A stretch of DNA of 64,000 nucleotides from positions 434,001 through 498,000 of the forward strand of contig CAWIOF010000002.1 in assembly GCA_963837715.1 (NCBI GenBank). Reading direction: 5' to 3'. The translations under genes and the position numbers were made by a program. Below, piece after piece: positions 17,197 through 25,226 of this stretch. The notes below the pieces were generated by a model that made no database searches, was not told where the DNA came from, and was given only the letters and a program-made list of their open reading frames with translations. Source of the stretch: JANYLB01 sp963837715. GTDB lineage: Bacteria > Actinomycetota > Acidimicrobiia > IMCC26256 > JANYLB01. The number at the start of each line of letters is the position of its first letter. The first letter of the stretch is position 1.

Positions 17197-19557
17197 TCAG
17201 GGTACCGCCGGCGTGTCGACCTGACCCGTGGCGAGGCAGGGAGTTTCGCGAATCGTTCGAGAAACCGGCGACGCCGTGGATGCAGCCCTGGGCTCCGGCC
17301 GGCGCTCCGACGGTCGCGGCACCACCAGGGTGACGAGCACGGGACCGAGGATCGCGAGCATCGCGGCCGGGATCACGATGCCCTGATCGTTGAGGGCGTA
17401 CCCGAGCCCGGCGACCACCGCGAGGCCGACGAGCGACGCGCGCATCTCGGGCACGGCGGCGAGCAGGTGCCGCAGGTGGTGATCGCGTGACCACGCGAGG
17501 TAGGCCACGAGTCCGAGCACCACGATCACGATGGGCCGCCAATCCGACGACGCGAGTGTCGACAGGTTCATGTCGAGCTTGCGGACCACGACGGAGGTGA
17601 ACGCCGAGGAGCCTTCGCCCCCGATCTGTTCCACGAGGCGTCCGAGGTGGGTGCGTTGCGCGGCGGGCCGGAGCGAGTCGATCACTGCCGCGACGGAGAT
17701 CGCGACAGCGGTGACTGCGAACAGCGCCACCACCGCGCCCGCGCGGATCCTTCGGCCGAGCAGCATCGCAGCGGTCAGCGAGAACGCGGGGACCATCGTG
17801 AGCACCCCTCCGACGTCGGCGCCGAAGAACGGCGCCCCGTCGACGACGACGGCGACGACGAGCACCGAGATCCCGGCCCACGCACCCGCGCGCCCACCGA
17901 CGAGGTGCGCGAGCAGCCCCGCGAGCAACACCGCCGCCGCGGCGAGGAAGGCGTAGCTGATGTTGCCGAGGCCGATGAACCGGCCCGCGACCTCGGGTGA
18001 GAACCCGAAGCCGCTGTTGAACTGCAGGTGCGCGCCGGTGACGACATCGACGACGAAGACGGCCACGAGGGTGCCGAGGCCCGCGACGAGGGATTCCACC
18101 GCGCCGCGTCTCCGAGCGAGGAGGAGGAACGCGAGCCCGAGGGCACTGCTCGTGACGGCGAGGAAGGCGAAGTACGCAGCCAACCCGATCTCGTGGAACG
18201 GCACGAGGCGGGCGAGGTACACCACCGACACGAGCCCGACGGTCGACAGCGCGAACCACGTCAGGATCGTCGTGCCCCGGAGCGAGCGCCGGATGAGCAC
18301 GAAGAGCGCCCCGGCGACCAGCAGGATCTGGAGCGCGACGAAGCCGCGGGTCAGCGGGTCACGCAGCTCGGCGCGGAACGACGCGGCCGCGTCGGTGTCG
18401 ACGAGGGACGCGCGACGTTCGGCCAGGCTGCCCGACCCGGAGGCCTCCACGGGTCGCCCCCGCATCGAGTCGGGTCGCTCGATGCCGACGAGGTCCAGCA
18501 CCGACGGGCCGACGTCCATGAGCTGGACCGAGCCGGACCGCAGCGTGGTGGGGGACCGGAGCATGCCCGCCTGGAAGCCTGGAGCACCGACGGAGACGAC
18601 GGTGAGCGCGTTGCGGTCCGTCGCACGCGGCGCGGGCCCGACGACCACCACAGCATCGCGATCCGGTTCGACGCGATCGAGCAACGCGCCGACGAGTTCG
18701 TCGGTGTCGTGCAGCGCCTGCGCGCGGGACTCGAGGCGCTGAGCGGAGTTCTGTGCCGGGGCGTAGGAATCGGCTCGTGCGAGGTCGGACGCCTCGACCA
18801 GGACGACGGTCCGATCGGACCAGACATCGTCGAACGCATCCAGCACGTGCGCGCGGTCGAGCCGAACGCCGAACCCGGCGTCGGGTGCGGACTCGAGCAA
18901 CGTGTCGTCGACCCTCCCGGCGGGGAGCGTGCCACCCGGTTCCATCAGGGCGAGCGTTGCCTCGCGGTGCCACGTCGATCCGAGCGACGGGACGAGGAGC
19001 TCGTTCGGATCGATGTCGGCATTCGCGATCACGGCGCGTGAGTAGCCGCCGCGTGCGAGCGCGGCACCGAGCGTGCCGAGGTCTGCATCCCACAGGCTCT
19101 TCGCATTCGCGGCCGTGATCGCGGCGACGCCGAGGTGCACGATGCCGCGGCCCGCCCGGCGACCGGTACGGCGGGAGAAGGCTTCGGCTGCGGTCCCGCT
19201 GCCGAAGGGTTCGTCGACCTGGAAGGCCTCGCCGTCGACGGGGGTCGACGTACCGATCGCCTTGTCGCCTGATCCGAGCGTGGCGTAGCCGGCGGCGAGA
19301 TCGGTTCGTAGCGTTGGCGCGCGGGTCGAGAGGTTCGCGATCGCCGACCGCCGGAAGAGTCGGTCGAGGTTCGGGGTCTGCCCGTCGTCGACATCGGTCC
19401 ACCCGATGCCGGGCAGTGACACGATGAGAACCCGATCGACCGGGTCGTGGCCCGAGTCGTCCGTGGCGCGGAGGGTGGGAGCCGCGGACGCCCCGGCGAG
19501 CGAGACCAGCGCGAACGCGACGAGCGCCACGATCCTCACCGGTCTGCGCCCCGTCAC
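17197..19557 (-). CDS. Alkaline-phosphatase-like domain fused to a polytopic membrane domain
   Basis: 786 residues. An N-terminal signal or anchor (about 7-25) precedes a lumenal domain (to about 385) with PVDRVLIVSLPGIGWTDV, TPNLDRLF and a late VQLMDVGPSVLDLVGI, resembling the alkaline phosphatase/sulfatase/phosphoglycerate mutase superfamily. The C-terminal half (about 395-750) has ten or so membrane helices. The first metal-ligand Asp of the superfamily is replaced in LPGIGW, so catalysis is doubtful. It may handle lipid-linked envelope intermediates; this is inference. GTG 19557 was chosen because a signal-like segment follows. Confidence 0.6.
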   Translation of the reverse strand: MTGRRPVRIVALVAFALVSLAGASAAPTLRATDDSGHDPVDRVLIVSLPGIGWTDVDDGQTPNLDRLFRRSAIANLSTRAPTLRTDLAAGYATLGSGDKAIGTSTPVDGEAFQVDEPFGSGTAAEAFSRRTGRRAGRGIVHLGVAAITAANAKSLWDADLGTLGAALARGGYSRAVIANADIDPNELLVPSLGSTWHREATLALMEPGGTLPAGRVDDTLLESAPDAGFGVRLDRAHVLDAFDDVWSDRTVVLVEASDLARADSYAPAQNSAQRLESRAQALHDTDELVGALLDRVEPDRDAVVVVGPAPRATDRNALTVVSVGAPGFQAGMLRSPTTLRSGSVQLMDVGPSVLDLVGIERPDSMRGRPVEASGSGSLAERRASLVDTDAAASFRAELRDPLTRGFVALQILLVAGALFVLIRRSLRGTTILTWFALSTVGLVSVVYLARLVPFHEIGLAAYFAFLAVTSSALGLAFLLLARRRGAVESLVAGLGTLVAVFVVDVVTGAHLQFNSGFGFSPEVAGRFIGLGNISYAFLAAAAVLLAGLLAHLVGGRAGAWAGISVLVVAVVVDGAPFFGADVGGVLTMVPAFSLTAAMLLGRRIRAGAVVALFAVTAVAISVAAVIDSLRPAAQRTHLGRLVEQIGGEGSSAFTSVVVRKLDMNLSTLASSDWRPIVIVVLGLVAYLAWSRDHHLRHLLAAVPEMRASLVGLAVVAGLGYALNDQGIVIPAAMLAILGPVLVTLVVPRPSERRPEPRAASTASPVSRTIRETPCLATGQVDTPAVP

Positions 19558-19602
19558 CGCCTCATCGTTGCACCTGCTCGGGTGCGAGGGACGGCGACCC
19601 GG

Positions 19603-20265
19603 TCAGGGTCGGACGAGGAGCATGACCAGCGCGAAGTGGCAGATCCCGGCGCCGATCACGAAGGTGTGCCAGACCTCGTGGTATCCGAACACCGCGGGGC
19701 GGGGATCGGGGCGGTTCCGGGCGAGGATGACCGCACCACCCGTGTAGAGGAGGCCGCCCGCGACGAGGAGTCCGAGCTCGACGCGGGAGAGGGAGTGGAT
19801 CAGCTGCGGGGTCGCGATCACCGCGAGCCAACCCAGCGCGAGGTACATCACGAAGCCGACCCCGTGCCACCGCTCGAGGCGCAGGACCGTGACGAGCACT
19901 CCGATCGCGGCGCCGGTCCAGGCGAGGGCGAGCATCGTGATGCCCCACGCGGGGCGGAGGGCGAGCAACGTGATCGGCGTGTACGACCCCGCGATGAGCA
20001 CGAAGATCATCGAGTGGTCGAGATGCTTCATGACCCGCTCGCCCCCGACCGACCAGTTGCCCCGGTGGTAAGCGGCGCTCACGCCGTAGAGACCGGTGAG
20101 GCTCACCGCGAAGATGATCGCCGCGACCCGCGCCGCCGCGCCGCCGGCGAGTGCGATGAGGGTGACGCCGGCCGGGATCGACACGAAGAAGGCGATCTGG
20201 TGGAACCAGCCGCGCAGTCTCGGTTTCGCCAGTCGGTGCTCGTGGAGCTGGCGGACCGGATCCAT
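19603..20265 (-). CDS. Haemolysin III / PAQR-family membrane protein
   Basis: 220 residues with seven hydrophobic segments. The family metal-site residues are seen in SAAYHRGNW (Ser-x3-His), HLDHSMIFVLIAGSYTP and YHEVWHTFVIGAGICHF (His-x3-His). Bacterial members (YqfA/TrhA) act in membrane lipid homeostasis. Full length. Confidence 0.92.
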   Translation of the reverse strand: MDPVRQLHEHRLAKPRLRGWFHQIAFFVSIPAGVTLIALAGGAAARVAAIIFAVSLTGLYGVSAAYHRGNWSVGGERVMKHLDHSMIFVLIAGSYTPITLLALRPAWGITMLALAWTGAAIGVLVTVLRLERWHGVGFVMYLALGWLAVIATPQLIHSLSRVELGLLVAGGLLYTGGAVILARNRPDPRPAVFGYHEVWHTFVIGAGICHFALVMLLVRP

Positions 20266-20351
20266 TCACCGAAGGGTAGCGACGACCCCGTCGGTCCACA
20301 TGGGCCGAACGGACCGGCCGGGATCGGGCGGACCGGTTGGTTCCGGGCCGC

Positions 20352-21705
20352 TCAGGTCATCGTGGCGAGGAGCTCGTCGATGAAGGACTCCGGGCACTCG
20401 GGGTGGAGGAAGACGGCGCGGGCGACCATCTCGCCCCTCCACCGGGTCGGGAGGCACAGCGCGACCTGCTCCTGCAGGAGCCGGGCCGACCACGACGTGT
20501 ACTCGGCCTCGGTCCAGCCCGGGCGCCGGAACACGACGACGGTCAGTTCGGGTTCGCGGACCAGTTCGACGTGGGGGGCGGCGTGGATGCGCGTGGCCGC
20601 GTGGCGGGCGAGGTCGAGGGTGCGTTCGATCGCGGCCGAGTACGCGTCGATCCCGTGCACCGCGAGCGAGAACCACAGCGGCAACCCGCGGGTGCGGCGC
20701 GTGAGGTGGAACGCGTAGTCGGCCGGGTTCCAGTCGTCGCCACCGTGGATCGCGTCGAGATACGACGCTTCCTGCGCGTGGACGGCCGCAGCCCGTTCGG
20801 GTTCGCGGTACAGCAGCGCGCAACTGTCGAACGGGGCGAAGAGCCACTTGTGGGGATCGACGACGAACGAGTCGGCGTGTTCGATCCCGGCGAAGCGCGG
20901 CACGCGCGCTCGGCGCGAGGAGCGCCGCCGCGCCGTACGCGCCGTCGACGTGGAACCAGATCCCGGTCTCACGGGTCACCGCCGAGATCCCGGCGAGGTC
21001 GTCGACGATCCCGGCATTCGTCGTGCCCGAGGTGGCGACCACAGCACAGATCGACGAGGGGTCGTCGTCGGCGGCCAGCGTTTGGCGCAGCGCAGGCCCG
21101 GTCAGGCGGTCGTGGTCGTCGGACGAAACCACGAGCGCGTCGACATCGAGGAGTCGGAGCGCCGACGCGATCGAGGAGTGGGCCTGCTCACCCACGGCGA
21201 CGCGCCAGCGGGCCGGGCGCGAACCACGCGCCGCGGCCGCGCTGTCGCGAGCCACCGCGAGCGCCGACAGATTGCCGATCGATCCGCCCGACACGAAGCA
21301 TCCACCCGCCGCGGCCGGGAGGCCGGCCGCGTCGGCGAGCACGCGCAGCGCCTGGTTCTCGGCGTAGACCGCGCCGGCACCTTCGAGCCACGACGTGCCG
21401 CAGACCGACGACGCGCCGACGACGAGATCGAACAACAACGCGGCCTTCGTCGGTGCCGCGGGGATGAACGACACGAACCGTGTGCTGTCGGTGGATATGC
21501 ACGCCGGCGCGAGGATGTCGACGAACTCGCGGACGACGTCTTCGGGCTCCCGGCCCTCTCGGGTGATCGTCGTTCCTGCCTGTTCCCGCAGCGCGGCGAG
21601 GGGGAGCGGGCCATCGAGCGTGACCGGATCCATCCGCAACCGCTCGATGGCGTAGTCGAGGCACGCAGTGGCGATCCGTTGGGTGAGGTCGTCGTAGGTG
21701 TGCAC
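20352..21705 (-). CDS. PLP-dependent group II decarboxylase, one frame break
   Basis: About 450 residues. The front part (21705 to about 20910) includes FVSGGSIGNLSALAVAR and WFHVDGAYGAAALL (PLP ring Asp); the rear part in the next frame has SFVVDPHKWLFAPFD with the Schiff-base Lys and TRRTRGLPLWFSL. This is the aromatic-L-amino-acid/glutamate decarboxylase family; substrate unknown. The span is 1354 nt (3n+1), so one extra base near 20905-20910 breaks the frame between PLP motifs. GTG 21705 has a TACCGT box 6 nt upstream. Confidence 0.85.
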
Positions 21706-21711
21706 CCGAAG

Positions 21712-21717
21712 ACGGTA
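21712..21717 (-). promoter_or_regulatory. -10 box of the decarboxylase gene, leaderless type
   Basis: TACCGT on the minus strand, 6 nt before the GTG start at 21705. Confidence 0.5.
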
Positions 21718-21733
21718 CGCCCGGCGGGGTCGC

Positions 21734-22054
21734 TCAGGGGTCGAGCGTCACCAGTCGACTCCGGACCTTGTCGAGCGCGCGACCGAGGTGGTCGCGCGCC
21801 TCGGCGTGGGAGCAGCCCAGCGAGCGGGCGAGCTCCTTCATCGACTCGGCGTCGCAATCGAAGCCGTAGCGACGGGTCAGGGCGTCGCACTCGACGGGCG
21901 AGAGATCGCCGAACGCTCGCGGATCGACCTGCAGTTCGAGCGCATCGAGGTCGAGCTCGTCGTCGACGACCCCGACGCCGGCTTCGTCGGCGGGCGCATC
22001 GGGATAGGGCCAGCCGTCGTCGGTGGGGAAGAGGGGGTAGGTCGAACGTGCCAT
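21734..22054 (-). CDS. Small protein with sigma-region-4-like helix-turn-helix
   Basis: 106 residues. The acidic first half carries no motif. The second half, LSPVECDALTRRYGFDCDAE followed by SMKELARSLGCSHAEARDHL, looks like sigma-70 region 4: a helix, then SMKELARSLG as first helix of an HTH. There is no region 2, so it is not a complete sigma factor and may be an accessory DNA-binding protein. The tandem repeat array begins 18 bp upstream of its start. Confidence 0.6.
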   Translation of the reverse strand: MARSTYPLFPTDDGWPYPDAPADEAGVGVVDDELDLDALELQVDPRAFGDLSPVECDALTRRYGFDCDAESMKELARSLGCSHAEARDHLGRALDKVRSRLVTLDP

Positions 22055-22071
22055 GTGCCCTCCGGACTCCT

Positions 22072-22331
22072 GGTCGAATCCGCTGCGCCGGCTCGATCGC
22101 TCACCCGTTGCAGTGCTGTGGGTGCGCGTCCGCCGACTCCGCTTCTTCTCCTTCTTCTTCTGGTCGAATCCGCTGCGCCGGCTCGATCGCTCACCCGTTG
22201 CAGTGCTGTGGGTGCGCGTCCGCCGACTCCGCTTCTTCTCCTTCTTCTTCTGGTCGAATCCGCTGCGCCGGCTCGATCGCTCACCCGTTGCAGTGCTGTG
22301 GGTGCGCGTCCGCCGACTCCGCTTCTTCTCC
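22072..22331 (-). repeat. Interspersed 80-bp element, three tandem copies
   Basis: Units at 22072-22151, 22162-22241 and 22252-22331 appear identical and are joined by the 10-bp linker TTCTTCTTCT, giving an exact 90-bp period. Read on the minus strand, each has the left arm starting GGAGAAGAAGCGGAG and ending CGGCGGAC, a 21-bp core, and the right arm GGGTGAGCGATCGAGCCGG through GATTCGACC. The core contains CACCC and GGGTG as a possible small stem. The array fills nearly all of the 329-bp gap between the sigma-like gene and uvrD2. It reads as a 30-residue repeat in several frames, which I do not take as coding. Confidence 0.95.
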
Positions 22332-22383
22332 TTGACTCACTGTGCGCCGATCCGGCGCTCGGGTCAACCGTCGGTCGGCGGGT

Positions 22384-24387
22384 TCAGGGAGCCGGCGCGG
22401 CCAGGGCGGCGAGGACCTCGAGGATCGCGGCGCCGTACCGGTCGACCTCGACCGGACCGATGCCGGGGACCGAGAGCAGCGCGGCCCGGGTCGATGGGCG
22501 GGCTCGGGCGAGCTCGTCGAGGGTGGCGTTCGTGCACACGACGCTCGGGTCGATGTCGTGCGCGCGGGCGACGGTGCTGCGCCACTCGGCGAGCGCGGCG
22601 AGGACGGTGGGATCGGCCCGGCTCGTCGCCCGCAGCTGCGCCCGAGCCTTGGCCAGCTCCACACGTGGGTCGACGGGCGGGCGATTGGCGGCCGGGTCGT
22701 CGGCGATCGCCTGGTGGATCACGGCGACCCAAGGACTCGGCCGACGGCGCGCCACCCGGACTCCGATCGTGCGCTCCTGGGCCCAGCTCAGATGCAGCGC
22801 CCGCTCGGCGCGACTGCACGCGACGTACAGCAGTCGACGTTCCTCTGCCCGCTGCGACGGGGTGGCCGCGAACGAGATCGGGACGAGGCCCTGCTCGAGT
22901 CCGGTGACCCACACCGTGTCGAACTCGAGTCCCTTGGCCCGGTGGAACGTGAGGAGCTCGATCGACTCGCCGGTCTCGGGGCCGTCTTCGCCCCGCAGCG
23001 CGGTGTTCAGGTAGGCGAGGAACCCGTCGAGCGATCCCGCGCCGCCCTCCGCGTTGACGTACTCGTGGCCGAGTCGGGCGAGCGCGTCGACGTGTTCGCG
23101 TCGTTCCTCGGGAAGCTCGGCGGCGTCTTCGGCGAGATCAGCGAGCTGGTGGGCGAACGCGGTACCCGGCGCGGCCTTCACCGACGCCTTGAGCGCCTCG
23201 ACCGACGCTTTCACCTCGGGTCGCTCGAGGAACCGGCCCGCGCCGCGCACCCGGCACGGGACCGATGCCGCGGCACACGCGACCTCGAACACCGCCGACT
23301 GCGCGTTGGTGCGGTAGAGCACCGCGAGGCGCTTCCACGGGGTACCGGTGTCGTGCGCGCGCCGCAGTGCCCGCACCACGCCGCGCGCTTCTTCGTCGTC
23401 GGTGTCGTAGGTCGTGATGGTGGGGAGCGGGCCTTCGGGTTGCGGGACCCGCACGGGTGGGAGCGGTTGGCGGGTGCCGTCTTCGAGCACCGCCCGTGCG
23501 GCGCGCAGGATCTGCGGGGTCGACCGGTAGTTGGCGTCGAGCCGGACGACGGTTGCTCCGGGGAAGAGCTCGGCGAACCCGGTGAGGTGGGACGACTCGG
23601 CACCGGCGAAGCTGTAGATGGCCTGGTCGGGATCGCCGACCACACAGAGATCGGAGCGATCGCCGAGCCACGCCTTCACGAGTTGGAGCTGCGCGGGCGA
23701 GACATCCTGGAACTCGTCGACGAAGATGTGTCGGAAGCGCCAGCGCTGCGCGTCGCGGAACTCCTGGTCGGTGGTGAGGGTGGTCCCACACCAGATGATG
23801 AGGTCGTCGAAGTCGAGCAGGCGTCGACGACGCTTGGTCTCCTCGTAGGTCCGGTAGAGCTCGGTCATCTCCGAGAGCGGCCGCGGCGGTTCGCGGCCGG
23901 AGGCGTTCACGACCACGGGGTAGCTGTCGGGTCCGACGAGCCGGGCCTTGGCCCACTCGATCTCGCTGGCGACCTCCATCGCCGCGACCGCGCCTTCCGC
24001 GCCGGAAGGTCCTCCGGCTTCGCGCAACATCGGGCCGAGCAGTCGGACCTTGCGGTCGAGCAGGGTGGGCATCGGGCGGTCGCGGTCGCGCTGGCGGGCG
24101 CGGAGCTGGGCGAGCGCGATCGCGTGGAACGTGCCCGCGGTGACGCGGTCGCGCACGCCCAGGCGGCCGAGCCGCGTGACCAGCTCACCGGCGGCCTTGC
24201 GGGTGAAGGTGAGCGCGAGGACGTGGGCGGGATCGATGTGCTCTTCGCGCGACTGCCAGGCGATGCGGTGCGTGAGCACGCGCGTCTTGCCCGATCCGGC
24301 GCCGGCGAGGATCGCGAGCGGCAGCGCGGCGGCGGTCACGGCCTCACGTTGGGAACCGTCGAGGCGGACGAGGAGCGGGTCGGTCAC
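22384..24387 (-). CDS. uvrD2: ATP-dependent DNA helicase UvrD2 (HRDC-containing)
   Basis: 667 residues. Walker A is GAGSGKTR (about 27-34), motif II VDEFQDVSPAQL, motif III VVGDPDQAIYSFAGA, motif IV DANYRSTPQI, motif V LLTFHRAKGLEFDTV and motif VI EERRLLYVACSRA. The last 80 residues form an HRDC domain (VLAALAEWRS, LLSVPGIGPVEVDRYGAAIL). This superfamily 1 helicase unwinds 3' to 5' in repair. GTG 24387 was chosen over the upstream ATG because TACCGT lies exactly 6 nt before it. Confidence 0.95.
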   Translation of the reverse strand: MTDPLLVRLDGSQREAVTAAALPLAILAGAGSGKTRVLTHRIAWQSREEHIDPAHVLALTFTRKAAGELVTRLGRLGVRDRVTAGTFHAIALAQLRARQRDRDRPMPTLLDRKVRLLGPMLREAGGPSGAEGAVAAMEVASEIEWAKARLVGPDSYPVVVNASGREPPRPLSEMTELYRTYEETKRRRRLLDFDDLIIWCGTTLTTDQEFRDAQRWRFRHIFVDEFQDVSPAQLQLVKAWLGDRSDLCVVGDPDQAIYSFAGAESSHLTGFAELFPGATVVRLDANYRSTPQILRAARAVLEDGTRQPLPPVRVPQPEGPLPTITTYDTDDEEARGVVRALRRAHDTGTPWKRLAVLYRTNAQSAVFEVACAAASVPCRVRGAGRFLERPEVKASVEALKASVKAAPGTAFAHQLADLAEDAAELPEERREHVDALARLGHEYVNAEGGAGSLDGFLAYLNTALRGEDGPETGESIELLTFHRAKGLEFDTVWVTGLEQGLVPISFAATPSQRAEERRLLYVACSRAERALHLSWAQERTIGVRVARRRPSPWVAVIHQAIADDPAANRPPVDPRVELAKARAQLRATSRADPTVLAALAEWRSTVARAHDIDPSVVCTNATLDELARARPSTRAALLSVPGIGPVEVDRYGAAILEVLAALAAPAP

Positions 24388-24393
24388 GAGGCC

Positions 24394-24399
24394 ACGGTA
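24394..24399 (-). promoter_or_regulatory. -10 box of uvrD2, leaderless type
   Basis: TACCGT on the minus strand, 6 nt before the GTG at 24387. Confidence 0.5.
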
Positions 24400-24842
24400 T
24401 CCATCGGATGTCGCGCGCATCGGGTGGGGTGCACGCGAAGCGGCCCCGAGTAGTCATCCCTGCGTAGCAGTTCCGATCTCCTCGGGGCCCCACCTCGCCG
24501 GAACGCCTCGCCCGGAGGTTGCCCACCGGCCGGATTGCGCTCCTTCGGCCACTCCCGACGATCCGGGCCCGGTGCTCCGGCCTCGCACCCGGGTGGGCGC
24601 TGCGCCGTCGCAACCAGCCGGCAACGAACGCCCTCGCGGGCCTCCGCCACCCCCGGACACCCTGGAGTGTCCTCCCGGCTGCACGACCCCGAACCATCCC
24701 GGAGGACCGCTCGGTGACGTATGTGCAACCGGTCTGTCGATCGTAGAGATGCGCGCCCCACGGGTCAAGCAGTTTCGTGTTGCGATCATGTTGCACGGCT
24801 GGGCTCGGGCCTCCGGCGAAGGAGCATGCGACCGGGTCGGGG

Positions 24843-24848
24843 TACGTT
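24843..24848 (+). promoter_or_regulatory. -10 box of the zincin gene, leaderless type
   Basis: TACGTT, 6 nt before the ATG at 24855. Confidence 0.5.
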
Positions 24849-24854
24849 CCTGCG

Positions 24855-25226
24855 ATGGCGGGAGTCGTGGTGTCTCGGGCGCGCTTCGAGGAGCTCGTGG
24901 GCGACGCGCTCGACTCGATCCCCGAGGAGCTCGGCGCGCAGATGGACAACGTCGTGGTGCTCGTGGAGGAGTGGCCGACCGCGGAGCAGTTCGACGGGCA
25001 CGGAATGCTGTTCGGCCTCTACGAGGGTGTCGACCTCACCCGGCGCGGGCCGATGAGCTACGAGCTCGCCGCGCCCGACCGCATCACCATCTTCCAGGGT
25101 TCGCTGCAACGGGTTGCACGCGACGAAGCCGATCTTGCCGCGCAGGTCCGAACGACCGTGTTGCACGAGGTCGGTCATCACTTCGGTCTGTCCGACGATC
25201 GGCTCGAGGAGCTGGGGTGGGCGTGA
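24855..25226 (+). CDS. Minimal zincin-type metallopeptidase family protein
   Basis: 123 residues. LHEVGHHFGLSDDRLEELGW (near residues 102-121) holds the HExxH zinc site, with a downstream Asp as likely third ligand, as in the short 'minimal zincin' family (DUF1025-type) common in actinobacteria. Role unknown; cytosolic by lack of a signal. ATG 24855 was preferred to 24777 because of the TACGTT box at 6 nt. Its TGA overlaps the GTG of the next gene. Confidence 0.85.
   Translation: MAGVVVSRARFEELVGDALDSIPEELGAQMDNVVVLVEEWPTAEQFDGHGMLFGLYEGVDLTRRGPMSYELAAPDRITIFQGSLQRVARDEADLAAQVRTTVLHEVGHHFGLSDDRLEELGWA

Larger units (their letters stand above)
24388..24854. other. 467-bp gap between divergent genes, rich in inverted repeats
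   Basis: No credible coding frame fills this gap between uvrD2 and the zincin gene. It contains the 9-bp inverted repeat GGCCCCGAG (24442-24450) / CTCGGGGCC (24481-24489), with an inner CTGC-GTA-GCAG stem in its 30-nt loop. Further along are the palindromes CCGGGCCCGG and CACCCGGGTG and the hairpin GGACAC-cctgga-GTGTCC. It is more structured than the other gaps here. It could hold a small RNA or protein-binding sites; I do not recognise a known RNA family. Confidence 0.4.

Noticed and set aside
21877..22284. Protein with 30-residue repeats from the tandem elements
   Set aside because: All frames are open because the period is divisible by three; no start signal and composition is Arg/Ser filler.
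22072..22331. CRISPR array
   Set aside because: The supposed spacers are identical in all units and repeats are 80 bp, unlike a CRISPR; no cas genes.
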